From Amphritea japonica ATCC BAA-1530 (GTDB taxonomy: Bacteria; Pseudomonadota; Gammaproteobacteria; Pseudomonadales; Balneatricaceae): 64,000 bases of DNA. Positions 39,844 through 48,204 of the stretch are shown here, one piece after another. The stretch's first letter is position 1, and each line of letters begins with the position of its first letter. The translations under genes were made by a program, and so were the position numbers. The notes beneath the pieces were generated by a model. It saw only the letters and a program-made list of their open reading frames with translations. It had not been told where the DNA came from and ran no database searches. Location: contig NZ_AP014545.1 in assembly GCF_016592435.1 (NCBI RefSeq), forward strand, positions 1,682,693 through 1,746,692, written 5' to 3'.

Positions 39844-39881
39844 AAAAGCGACCCCTTCTTTTCGAGGGGGTCGCTTTTTTT
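39844..39881 (+). terminator. Terminator of the TRAP-usp operon
   Basis: GCGACCCC/GGGGTCGC stem with an 11-nt loop, followed by seven T and preceded by AAAA. Confidence 0.92.
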
Positions 39882-39980
39882 ATGTCTGTTAAAGATTAAT
39901 TCGCTACAGGAAATAATATTGTGTCTTAAGGAGTGCCCTGATAAGTTTAATGCTGATCTATTGTAAGGAGAAACAGGCCC

Positions 39981-40907
39981 ATGGATGTCCTCTCTGCTAT
40001 GGCGGTTTTTGCCCGTGTCATTGAGCTGCAGAGTTTTTCCCTCGCGGCAAGTGATTTAGGGGTTTCTAGCTCGTCGGTTAGTAAACAGGTTGCGCACCTT
40101 GAAAAGCATGTGGGTGCGGCGCTTCTAGAGCGGACGACCCGACGGCTTAAGGTGACGGAAGCTGGTGAGGCTTACTATGAGAAGTGTCAGCAGATTCTTT
40201 CTCAGGTGGAAGAGGCTGAAGCGCTGGTTACGCAGTTTCAGGGTAATCCTCATGGAGTGTTGAAGGTAAATAGCGATATTGCTTTCGGTACAGCGTTGTT
40301 GGCCAGGGCGGTGCCCGAGTTTCTCGTTCAGTATCCTGATATACAGCTAGAGGTAATGTTGGACGATGGCGCCGTTGGGCCTCTTCAGCAGGGCTTTGAT
40401 CTTGCGTTCAGAGTGATTGATTTCATTCAGCCCAGCGAAGCATTGGTTGTCCATGAGCTGGCCTGTGCGCCGCAGGTTATATGTGCTACGCCTGAATATA
40501 TTGCCCGGCATGGTCAGTTGCAGGTTCCGGCCGATCTGGAAAACCATAACTGTCTTGGGGGCGTCTCGTTAGGTAAAGCGAATCGATGGGTGTTTAATGG
40601 CATAGACGGTTCTCAGGAGATTCAGATTGCGAGTAGACTGAGAGCGAATAGCTCATTGATGCTGCAGGCGGTGATGTTGGCGCATCAGGGGGTGTGCAGG
40701 CTTTCGGGCTTCGAAGCCTGTCAGCTGATTGAAGAGGGCAGAGTCAGGCTGTTACTAGCTGACTATGAGGTAAAGCCATGCTCTTTGTTTGCAATTTATC
40801 CTGCGCATAAATATAAGAATATGAAAGCTGATCTGTTTATTAAGTTTCTAGAGGGTTGGATAACGGCTAACGTGAAAAACCTTGAGAAATGTGACCAGAT
40901 TTTATGA
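39981..40907 (+). CDS. LysR-family transcriptional regulator
   Basis: 308 aa. The N-terminal winged helix-turn-helix is MAVFARVIELQSFSLAASDLGVSSSSVSKQVAHLEKHVG, and the sequence TTRRLKVTEAGEAYYEKC is typical of the CrgA/AaeR-like branch. The effector domain follows (residues ~90-295). It stands alone between two terminators. Regulated targets are unknown; the TRAP operon upstream is on the same strand and not an obvious divergon partner. GTAAGGAG lies 9 nt before the ATG. Confidence 0.88.
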   Translation: MDVLSAMAVFARVIELQSFSLAASDLGVSSSSVSKQVAHLEKHVGAALLERTTRRLKVTEAGEAYYEKCQQILSQVEEAEALVTQFQGNPHGVLKVNSDIAFGTALLARAVPEFLVQYPDIQLEVMLDDGAVGPLQQGFDLAFRVIDFIQPSEALVVHELACAPQVICATPEYIARHGQLQVPADLENHNCLGGVSLGKANRWVFNGIDGSQEIQIASRLRANSSLMLQAVMLAHQGVCRLSGFEACQLIEEGRVRLLLADYEVKPCSLFAIYPAHKYKNMKADLFIKFLEGWITANVKNLEKCDQIL

Positions 40908-40979
40908 TTTGTCGTGGATGATATAGTGAATAATTATTTATGTTTTACTTGAATAAATAATAGTAACCTATTAATAAAT

Positions 40980-41004
40980 AAGGCCGCTGACGCGGCCTTG
41001 TTTT
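40980..41004. terminator. Terminator between convergent LysR and EAL-HDOD genes
   Basis: AAGGCCGC, loop TGAC, GCGGCCTT followed by GTTTT. The A/T flanks allow action in both directions. Confidence 0.85.
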
Positions 41005-41018
41005 GTTGTTGGCTGGAT

Positions 41019-42245
41019 TTACATCTCAAGATCGTTGAGTGCTTGCATCGCTTCCTTGCTCCAGTCTAGCGCTTTACGGTAACAGGCTTCGTAAAGATTG
41101 GCGTCAAAATTAGAGGGTAGTAGGTCCCAGTCGCCGGCTTCGTAGTTGCCGACATGCAGCAAGGTTTCACCCATCTGACCTTCATTATAAAGAATGGCAT
41201 TCTTGATATCGTCGCTCAGTGGTACCTCTTTAAGCATGGTTTTCTGATCAATATCCAGCAGCAAGTGGAGATTGGACATCATTCCGGTCATGAAATAGCT
41301 GCCGTGATTGCTAAGTTTAGCTGCCAGCGCTACCTCTTCACACATTCTTCCCCGTACCAGCAGGCTACGACTGATCTCTTCAGGCTTGCCGCTTTGGTTG
41401 TTCAGGGCGATCAAGGTAGCCCACTTCCGGATTTGAGCCATCCCCAACATAACAATCGCTTCAGTCAGAGATTCCACTTTTCGTACTAAAGAGTACGCGG
41501 CAGAGTTGACGATGCGGAGTAATTTATAGGTTAGCACCGGATCACGGATGATCAGATGTTCAAGTCGCTCAGGTGTGGTATTTGGATTTTGTAGTTCTTG
41601 CACCAGCTCAAACAGGGCAGCCTGATTTGGATCGACTTTTTTCCCTTTAACCAGTTTAGGCTTACTGAGAAAGTGTCCCTGAAATAGCTTAAAGCCGAGC
41701 TTGTTGCACTCTTCTAACATCTCAACAGTTTCAATTTTCTCGGCGAGCAAAGTGACTTTAAAGGGGGTGATGAGGCGCACCTGTTCAGCGACCTGGTCGA
41801 AACTCATGCCTTTAACGTCGACTTTGACAATATGGGCCATTTTAAGCAGCGGTACGGCTTCAGCCTTGTAGATAAAGTCATCAAGTGCGATGCGGTAGCC
41901 AGCTTTCGCCAGACGGTGTACCGCAATGATCAGCTCCCGGTCTATCTCTATATCTTCGAGTATCTCGATAACAATATTTTTACGGGGAAGTTCTGGAAAG
42001 TCCTCGGAGACAAGCAAATCCCGGGTGAGGTTGATAAACGCGGGAACGCGTTTCAACGATCCCTGGTCGGAGATGCTGGTATAGGAGTTAAGAATGACTT
42101 CACGGGTAGCGCCTGATCCTCGAAACAGAGCGTGCTCCGTGTCTTGCTCGTCTCGATATAGCAGTTCATAGGCTACAACCCGCTGACTTCGGTCGAAAAT
42201 CGGTTGCCGTGCCATCAGAACCTGAGAATCTGAAGAGGTGTCCAT
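41019..42245 (-). CDS. EAL-HDOD signalling protein (YuxH type), probably catalytically inactive EAL
   Basis: 408 aa. An N-terminal EAL-like domain (residues ~8-200) has YELLYR in place of EALLR, keeps IALDDFI, VKVDVKGM and LLAEKIET, and is followed by an HDOD domain (residues ~205-400; LIIRDPVLTYKLLRIVNSAAYSL). In this family the EAL part is usually unable to hydrolyse cyclic di-GMP and may sense it. The protein likely mediates signal-dependent interactions. It is a single gene with its own promoter, divergent from the GTPase. Confidence 0.9.
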   Translation of the reverse strand: MDTSSDSQVLMARQPIFDRSQRVVAYELLYRDEQDTEHALFRGSGATREVILNSYTSISDQGSLKRVPAFINLTRDLLVSEDFPELPRKNIVIEILEDIEIDRELIIAVHRLAKAGYRIALDDFIYKAEAVPLLKMAHIVKVDVKGMSFDQVAEQVRLITPFKVTLLAEKIETVEMLEECNKLGFKLFQGHFLSKPKLVKGKKVDPNQAALFELVQELQNPNTTPERLEHLIIRDPVLTYKLLRIVNSAAYSLVRKVESLTEAIVMLGMAQIRKWATLIALNNQSGKPEEISRSLLVRGRMCEEVALAAKLSNHGSYFMTGMMSNLHLLLDIDQKTMLKEVPLSDDIKNAILYNEGQMGETLLHVGNYEAGDWDLLPSNFDANLYEACYRKALDWSKEAMQALNDLEM

Positions 42246-42420
42246 TTCTAGCTATTTCCATTGAAAACTGCGTTTTAATCAAGCATATAACTAGTGCGAT
42301 GGATTGTCAGCTAAGTTATTGCCCAGAACAGGCAGTTCTTAAGCAAAGAGCTGTCAAAAGAAGTCGCTGTTTTCTATGCTATAGGTATAATGTGTGCCCC
42401 TGAAATAGCAGACTGTAATT

Positions 42421-43389
42421 ATGAGTAGTATTAACTGGTTTCCGGGCCATATGCATAAGGCCCGCAAAGAGATCGCTCAGGTGATGGATGAGATCGACGT
42501 GGTCATCGAAGTACTTGATGCCCGTTTGCCTGTGTCCAGTGAAAATCCAATGGTCTCTCAGCTGGGCAAAGGAAAGCCGGTTATTAAATTGCTGAATAAG
42601 AGCGATCTGGCCGACCCTGAACGCACTCAGGAGTGGGTCGACTATTACAATAGTCTGCCCGAAACTCAGGCGGTAATGCTCGATTATTCGCAGAAGAAAT
42701 TGATCAGTACTATCCCCGATATGTGCAACAAGCTGGTGCCGTCCAGAAGTAATAATGGCCGCCAGGTACGGGCGATGATTATGGGCATTCCCAATGTTGG
42801 AAAATCAACTATGATCAACGCTTTATTGGGTAAAAAGATAGCAAAAGTGGGTAACGAGCCAGCCGTAACTAAAGGGCAAAAACGTTTTACGCTGCGTAAT
42901 GGTATGGCGTTGTCGGATACCCCGGGCATGTTGTGGCCTAAGATTGAAGATTATGACTCGGGCTACCGCTTGGCTGCCAGTGGGGCGATCAAAAATACCG
43001 CGATAGAGTTTGAGGATGTGGCGCTGTATGCTGCCGGCTTCTTACGCAGGGAATATCCAGAGCTTTTGGTGGCAAGGTATAAGTTTAAACAGCTACCAGA
43101 CCATGCAGATCAGGTGTTAGAGGCGATAGGCCGAAAACGTGGTGGCCTGAGACCGGGTGGTGTTATTGATCTGCATAAGGCATCAGAAATTCTGCTGAAT
43201 GAGCTTCGTGGTGGCCAGATTGGTCAGATTACTTACGAAACCGTTTCTGAGTGGTTGGAAAAGTGGGAACAGCAAAGGCTTGAAGCTGAGCGCCTGGAAC
43301 AGGAAAGATTGGAGCAAGAACGTTTGGAGGCTGAATCAGAGGCTCAACGATCGGCCCACCGAAATAAAGGTAATAGAAATGACACGTAA
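42421..43389 (+). CDS. ylqF: Circularly permuted ribosome-assembly GTPase (YlqF/RbgA family)
   Basis: Binds the large ribosomal subunit during late assembly. It is 322 aa. Motif order is permuted: G4 NKSD (near residue 60), then G1 GIPNVGKST (near 121), then G3 DTPG (near 166). The N-terminus NWFPGHMHKARKEI is diagnostic. The C-terminal helix ends in an acidic, Glu-rich repeat (RLEAERLEQERLEQERLEAE), which is an extension compared with the core. It overlaps the next small gene by 11 nt. Confidence 0.93.
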   Translation: MSSINWFPGHMHKARKEIAQVMDEIDVVIEVLDARLPVSSENPMVSQLGKGKPVIKLLNKSDLADPERTQEWVDYYNSLPETQAVMLDYSQKKLISTIPDMCNKLVPSRSNNGRQVRAMIMGIPNVGKSTMINALLGKKIAKVGNEPAVTKGQKRFTLRNGMALSDTPGMLWPKIEDYDSGYRLAASGAIKNTAIEFEDVALYAAGFLRREYPELLVARYKFKQLPDHADQVLEAIGRKRGGLRPGGVIDLHKASEILLNELRGGQIGQITYETVSEWLEKWEQQRLEAERLEQERLEQERLEAESEAQRSAHRNKGNRNDT

Positions 43390-43654
43390 AAAGAAAAAGC
43401 GCACCTCTCCAAAACCCATCTTTTTGGATGTTCCGCGCCGGAGTGAAAAGCTTGCTGATCCTGATAGTTATGAAAGTCGTAGACGTCGTAACCTGGAGCA
43501 GAAGAAAAAGAGTAAGTCGGTTTACGAAAAAGCCCGTGATGCGGAGCAGAATTCTGATTCAGTCGATCAGCAGCGAGAAACGCCGCTGGCAGAAAAAATA
43601 CGTCGCCTTAAGCGTGCTGAAGAGGCGCGTCAGAAAGATTCCGAAGAGGAATAA
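43379..43654 (+). CDS. Small highly basic protein, unknown
   Basis: 91 aa starting MTRKKKKRTSPKPIFLDVPR, rich in Lys/Arg/Glu and probably partly disordered. The ATG at 43379 with AAAGG upstream is chosen. A longer reading from 43199 only overlaps the GTPase in another frame. I do not recognise a family. The 11-nt overlap with the ylqF-type GTPase suggests coupled translation and perhaps a ribosome-related role, which is inference. Confidence 0.7.
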   Translation: MTRKKKKRTSPKPIFLDVPRRSEKLADPDSYESRRRRNLEQKKKSKSVYEKARDAEQNSDSVDQQRETPLAEKIRRLKRAEEARQKDSEEE

Positions 43655-43744
43655 TTCCTTCTATAGTTTGATCTCTGCTTTTGTGTACTCTACGTTTACT
43701 GTTACCTGCGAAATTATTTGCAGGCAGTAAACGGAGATCAGACA

Positions 43745-43990
43745 ATGTCTCATGCTGATGTTCATCGTGCTGGTGATGCGCCAGCCAGAGTTGATCTGAA
43801 AGAGGGCGAAACCTATTGCTGGTGTGCCTGTGGTCGTTCAGGTACTCAACCTTTCTGTGATGGTTCCCATCAAGGGACCGGACTCGACCCGGTCGTCTTC
43901 GTTGCGCGAAAATCCGAAACTGTTGCACTGTGCTGTTGTAAACAAACCGGCACCGCGCCGCTCTGTGATGGGAGCCATAATAAGCGTTAA
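43745..43990 (+). CDS. Double CDGSH iron-sulfur protein
   Basis: 81 aa with two CDGSH-type motifs: CWCACGRSGTQPFCDGSH and CCCKQTGTAPLCDGSH. Each gives three Cys and one His for a 2Fe-2S cluster. The ATG at 43745 follows CGGAG. Small stand-alone double-CDGSH proteins occur in many bacteria. The role is probably redox or Fe-S related but not defined. Confidence 0.9.
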   Translation: MSHADVHRAGDAPARVDLKEGETYCWCACGRSGTQPFCDGSHQGTGLDPVVFVARKSETVALCCCKQTGTAPLCDGSHNKR

Positions 43991-44052
43991 TAATTCTCGC
44001 TAGGGCATTCATGACTGGGTACAATGCGCTTTTTTATTAGGAAGACCGTCCC

Positions 44053-45231
44053 TTGCAACAGTTTGATGTCGTTATTGTCGGAGCCGGCGCCTCCGGTTTG
44101 ATGTGTGCCGCTACCGCGGGCTATCGAGGGCGATCAGTATTGGTGTTGGAGCATACCTCCAAGATTGGCCGGAAAATACTGATGTCCGGTGGTGGGCGCT
44201 GTAACTTCACGAATATGCACAATTCACCTGCGCACTTCATCTCTCAGAACCCACATTTCTGCAAATCTGCACTGAGCCGATATTCAGCCCAGGATTTTAT
44301 CGATCTGGTCGATCGTCACGGGGTTGAATATCACGAGAAAACCTTAGGTCAGCTTTTTTGTAATGAATCCAGTAAAGAGATCCTCCAGGTTTTGTCGACT
44401 GAGTGTGAGTGGGCAGGCGTTGAGATCAGAACTGAGACTGAAATACATAAACTGAAGTCTGTTGAAGCTGGTTTTCAGTTACAAACGACTAAAGGCAATA
44501 TCTCAGCAGAATCTGTTGTTATTGCGACCGGTGGTCTGTCTATTCCTAACGGTGGCGCGACGAGTTTTGCTTATGACATCGCTGAACAGTTTTCGTTGGA
44601 TGTTTTACCACGTTGCGCTTCTTTGGTCCCATTTACCTTACAGCCAAAGGATAAAGAGGCTTTGAGTGAGCTCTCAGGTGTCTCTCATTCTGTCAGGGCG
44701 ACCATAGGTAAAATCAGTTTTTTAGAGATGATGCTCTTTACTCACCGGGGTATTAGTGGCCCGGCAATTCTCCAGATTTCAAACTATTGGCATCCGGGTG
44801 AAGAGGTTGAGATCGACCTGTTTCCAGACTTTGATCTTCTTGAATGGTTAAAAGGGCAGCGCGAAGCCCGTCCTAAAGCTGAACTGACTACCATCATGGC
44901 TCAGCAGATGAGTAAGCGGATGGCGCAGGTGCTCTGTACCAAGTTTGAGCTCAATGGCGTGATGGGCAACTTCTCAAATAAACAGCTTGAAACGATTGCT
45001 GCAGCCTTCTGTCGTTGGAAAATAAAGCCTTCAGGTACCGAAGGGTATCGTACCGCAGAAGTGACGATCGGCGGTATAAATACTAACGAAATCAATCAGA
45101 AAACGATGGAATCTAATTCTGCTTCTGGTCTTTATTTTATCGGAGAGTGTCTGGATGTCACCGGGCATCTAGGTGGTCATAACTTCCAATGGGCCTGGGC
45201 TTCAGGCTTTGCGGCGGGTCAGGCGGTTTAA
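44053..45231 (+). CDS. HI0933/YhiN-family FAD-dependent oxidoreductase
   Basis: 392 aa. The Rossmann FAD motif VVIVGAGASGLMCAATAGYRG is at the very N-terminus. KIGRKILMSGGGRCNFTN and the C-terminal GGHNFQWAWASGFAAGQA are family signatures. The physiological substrate is unknown. The start is TTG at 44053, with AGGAAG 8-9 nt upstream. No ATG or GTG would preserve the FAD motif. Confidence 0.92.
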   Translation: MQQFDVVIVGAGASGLMCAATAGYRGRSVLVLEHTSKIGRKILMSGGGRCNFTNMHNSPAHFISQNPHFCKSALSRYSAQDFIDLVDRHGVEYHEKTLGQLFCNESSKEILQVLSTECEWAGVEIRTETEIHKLKSVEAGFQLQTTKGNISAESVVIATGGLSIPNGGATSFAYDIAEQFSLDVLPRCASLVPFTLQPKDKEALSELSGVSHSVRATIGKISFLEMMLFTHRGISGPAILQISNYWHPGEEVEIDLFPDFDLLEWLKGQREARPKAELTTIMAQQMSKRMAQVLCTKFELNGVMGNFSNKQLETIAAAFCRWKIKPSGTEGYRTAEVTIGGINTNEINQKTMESNSASGLYFIGECLDVTGHLGGHNFQWAWASGFAAGQAV

Positions 45232-45749
45232 TGTGCGTAGAAACAATAAAGTTTGTCTGCTGTGCAGATGTATTTCACTTTTTTACTAACATTGTCTGAT
45301 TATCATGAAAGATGGAATGCCGTCTTATTAGTGTGACGCGGCATCTCATTTAGAATGAAATAGGAAGAGAAAAGCAACCGAGAGGCTGCGAATAGATTAA
45401 ATCAGTGGGTTGCAACGACCGATTGAATTCACAATAGAATCCAGATGTTCCTCCCCAGAAAACTAATAGTCAAGGGGAGCTGGGGTAGTTCACATCCATT
45501 CATTAAGCCCTCTCATAAATGACTTTCAATAGACTCTTTTAACTGTCGCTTTTAAGAGAATGCGATTCACACTTAATAAATTGTAATAAGAATTATAATC
45601 ACTTAGATTTACAGGAATGATTTTTGCTTATTAATTAATATTGCCAAAGATACTGTCGCTTCAATCTATAAAGTAAAGCGTCGTAGTAAACCTGGGATTG
45701 ATACCACTCAGACTATCCCGGATAAGATTCTTACAAAGGAGAGATCATT
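45232..45749 (+). promoter_or_regulatory. Upstream region of the cytochrome operon
   Basis: 518 bases, AT-rich in its second half, with no credible ORF. It must contain the promoter of the cytochrome pair. I could not place a convincing -35/-10 or an FNR or NarL type site by eye. AAAGGAGAG at the right end is the ribosome-binding site of the first cytochrome gene. Confidence 0.45.
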
Positions 45750-46499
45750 GTGAATATCATAAACCACAATTTCGATTACCTGAGGCAAAGGTTTTTACTG
45801 ACCCTTGCTTCTTTCCTGGTTGCTTGTGCTGGCCTTTTGGCCACGGGGCCTGTTGCCTCAGCAGAGATTGAGTCATCCATTGCTCGCGGTGGACAACTGT
45901 ACGATAAGTGGTATCTGGTTATTGGAGCTGAGGAGCCTCAGAAGAGCCATACTGCCTACCCCTCAGATAAAGCCTACGCGAGTAAACCAAAAAGTAACTG
46001 GCGCTGCAAAGAGTGCCACGGTTGGGATTACATGGGTAAAGACGGTGCCTATTCAAGCGGCAAGCACTCAACAGGGATCCCCGGTATCACGGCTTACCAG
46101 AATGCTGATTTGTCCATGGTTATCAACGTACTCAAAGATAGTACCCACGGCTTCACCGATGAAATGATGGATCCTCAGGATTTTGAAGATCTTGCCATGT
46201 TTGTCAGTAAAGGACAGGTAAACATGGATAAATACATAGATCGAGCAACCAAACGTGTTGCCGGCGATATTGTGCAGGGTGAGAAAGTATTCAATACAGT
46301 GTGTGCAAAATGTCATGGAAAAGACGGCAAAGGGGTAGAGGATGGAGAAGCACTGGGTGAAGTCGCAAATGCTAACCCTTGGGAGGCATATCATAAGATC
46401 CGAAACGGCCAGCCAGATGAAGATATGCCTGCATTGCTTGTGTTAGACAATCAAATCATCCTGAATCTTCTCGCCTATATGCAGACCTTACCTGAATAG
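45750..46499 (+). CDS. Periplasmic diheme c-type cytochrome
   Basis: 249 aa. The signal peptide (residues ~1-38, ending VASA) targets the periplasm. There are two haem motifs, CKECH (Cys86-His90) and CAKCH (Cys185-His189), each in a cytochrome c fold. GTG start with AAAGGAGAG upstream. It likely carries electrons between the quinol-oxidising tetraheme protein that follows and a terminal reductase or oxidase. No catalytic partner remains nearby. Confidence 0.9.
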   Translation: MNIINHNFDYLRQRFLLTLASFLVACAGLLATGPVASAEIESSIARGGQLYDKWYLVIGAEEPQKSHTAYPSDKAYASKPKSNWRCKECHGWDYMGKDGAYSSGKHSTGIPGITAYQNADLSMVINVLKDSTHGFTDEMMDPQDFEDLAMFVSKGQVNMDKYIDRATKRVAGDIVQGEKVFNTVCAKCHGKDGKGVEDGEALGEVANANPWEAYHKIRNGQPDEDMPALLVLDNQIILNLLAYMQTLPE

Positions 46500-46627
46500 C
46501 AACCTACGCAGTATTTATGTTATAGGACCGGTAACCCAACAGCTATCAGGTCCTAAGGCCGAAGCCGGTACCTCATTTCTTGCCCTCTTACCTGCTTCGG
46601 ACTGCCTCTCCTTGAAGGAGTAAAGAA

Positions 46628-47236
46628 ATGAAACTTCCCTCACAACAAAAAGACACAATGTCGACCATTGGTCATACTAAACAGATCTGGCGACACTACA
46701 CAGGCGGCTTTATCTTTATTTCCATAGCGGGGGTGCTCGGTGGAGGGGCTCTTCTGGTGAGTGCGGATGCTTTTTTGCAATACAGTAATACTACTGAATT
46801 CTGTATATCCTGCCATGAGATGAAAACCACTGTTTTTCAGGAATATACGCAAACAGCTCACTATAACAATCGCACCGGAATCCGAGTAGGTTGTAGCGAT
46901 TGCCATGTTCCAAAGACGGGGCTGGCGATGTTCTCCCGCAAAATTGGTGCTGCAAAAGATATCTATGGCCACCTAATCGGTATCATCGATACCCCAGCAA
47001 AATTTGAAGCCAATCGCCTCGAAATGGCTGAAACCGTTTGGCAATACATGTCTGAGTCAAATTCTCGAGAATGTCGTTCTTGCCATGATTTTGAGGCGAT
47101 GGACTTTAAACAACAGCAAAGACGACCAAGAAAGAAGCACCCGCAGGCAATGCGAGATGGCAAGACCTGTATCGACTGTCATAAAGGGATAGCACATGAG
47201 TTACCGGCTGATTTTGATTTAGCTGACGACGGCTGA
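46628..47236 (+). CDS. NapC/NirT-family tetraheme cytochrome c
   Basis: Membrane-anchored quinol dehydrogenase that passes electrons to periplasmic reductases. It is 202 aa. One N-terminal helix (residues ~26-48) and four haem motifs, CISCH (59), CSDCH (89), CRSCH (149) and CIDCH (181), give the NapC/NirT/NrfH pattern. GAAGGAG precedes the ATG. It follows the diheme cytochrome by 128 nt. The expected catalytic gene downstream is not present; only a 41-codon ORF starts there. Confidence 0.93.
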   Translation: MKLPSQQKDTMSTIGHTKQIWRHYTGGFIFISIAGVLGGGALLVSADAFLQYSNTTEFCISCHEMKTTVFQEYTQTAHYNNRTGIRVGCSDCHVPKTGLAMFSRKIGAAKDIYGHLIGIIDTPAKFEANRLEMAETVWQYMSESNSRECRSCHDFEAMDFKQQQRRPRKKHPQAMRDGKTCIDCHKGIAHELPADFDLADDG

Positions 47237-47315
47237 TGACCAGTATAGTGATTAACGGCAATATCAAAGCCATTACTTAAAATGCCTAACCCGTAAAATA
47301 CCGGAAGGATACATA

Positions 47316-47441
47316 ATGCAAGCCACCTTCACTCTGGACAAAGACTCTGCTGCTAGCAGGAATGTGTCGGGTAACTTGGTCCTTCTTCATCATTATTCTC
47401 TTAGAAAAACCGAATTGCCAAGGGGTGGTTTGGGGGCGTAA
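47316..47441 (+). pseudogene. Truncated 41-codon gene start after the NapC-type gene
   Basis: ATG at 47316 has an excellent ribosome-binding site (GGAAGGA, 6 nt spacing) and encodes MQATFTLDKDSAASRNVSGN and 21 more residues before TAA. The position is where a reductase gene would be expected in such an operon. The rest of the gene seems lost, and an IS3-type relic begins 120 nt downstream. It could also be a genuine small protein. No family is recognised. Confidence 0.5.
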
Positions 47442-47559
47442 AATCTCAGTGTTCACAGGCTCAAGCGATTCATTTACATCGATGTAAGTATCTAGTTGAA
47501 CTTCCCAGTGATTGCTAGACACCAACTAAAGTTAGAACCGTGTTCTACGAGAGGTGTTT

Positions 47560-47658
47560 ATGAAGTCCAAACGATACTCATAAGAATTAAAGAGAGAAGC
47601 CGTCAAGCCTATCGCAGATATGGGCTATTTGGTCGCCCGTTTAGTAGGAGTGGTTTTT
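47560..47658 (+). mobile_element. IS3-family OrfA relic (broken)
   Basis: Translation from the ATG at 47560 gives MKSKRYS, a TAA stop, then ELKREAVKPIADMGYLVARL. This matches the usual OrfA start of IS3-type elements (MKSKRYSEEFKREAVKQIADRG) with an in-frame stop and divergence afterwards. GAGAGG upstream may be its former ribosome-binding site. No OrfB, and no second inverted repeat, could be found. It is a decayed remnant. Confidence 0.7.
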
Positions 47659-47844
47659 TGTTGGTTTTTTCTCTGCGTCTATGAGCAGACCAAGAACGGC
47701 TTCACTATGGCATTTGTGAAGAGATATTCTGGACCGCTGAATAACGGTTAAAAAAGATATCTCATGTTGTTTCAGGGAGACGGCGAGGGCAGTGCCAGGG
47801 TACGACCGTGTGAGCTAGGTCGTATAATGAGTGGCTTCTGGATT

Positions 47845-47949
47845 TCTTCGTTTTAATCTTATTATTTAGTGTTAATATGCCCGCCAAATTATGTGGGCTA
47901 CAGCCTGACTTTGTCTTCGTTTTAAACATCCCAATACATAGTATATTTA
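47845..47949 (+). repeat. Dispersed promoter-like repeat, copy A
   Basis: Starts TCTTCGTTTTAAT and contains TTAGTGTTAATATGCCCGCC, then a segment ending in GTATATTT. It resembles copy B at 49726 and copy C at 59720 over about 100 bp. It holds a -10-like TAATAT (47873-47878) followed by the GC-rich GCCCGCC. It lies about 255 nt upstream of the YegD-type gene. Confidence 0.7.
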
Positions 47950-48035
47950 TGAAATTATAGCCAAGAGAATTTGTTTTTTCATAACTTCGGGTCGCCTACA
48001 TTAGAAGCTATTGAGACTAGTAGGCCTTCGCTTTG

Positions 48036-48146
48036 TCAGGCCAGTTTCCGTTGTCTCCATATAAAGTCCAGATATTCCTCCAGCTCTTCAGTTGGTAGCG
48101 ATTTAACCGCTATGCCATCCCGCTGTCGTTGGGAGAGTAATTTTAA
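48036..48146 (-). pseudogene. C-terminal coding relic on the minus strand
   Basis: A 36-codon open frame with protein-like composition (QRDGIAVKSLPTEELEEYLD then FIWRQRKLA and stop), preceded in frame by a TAG and lacking an initiation codon. It looks like the 3' end of a lost gene; LPTEELEEYLDFI faintly resembles small DUF2281-like proteins. Evidence is composition only. Confidence 0.35.
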
Positions 48147-48204
48147 CTAAGACAAATGATTCGTAATGAGTCTTTTAATAAAGATAAATAATTGAGGGTG
48201 AGTA

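Noticed and set aside
43199-43378. N-terminal extension of the 91-aa basic protein
   Set aside because: It only overlaps the GTPase coding sequence in another frame. The internal ATG at 43379 has a ribosome-binding site.
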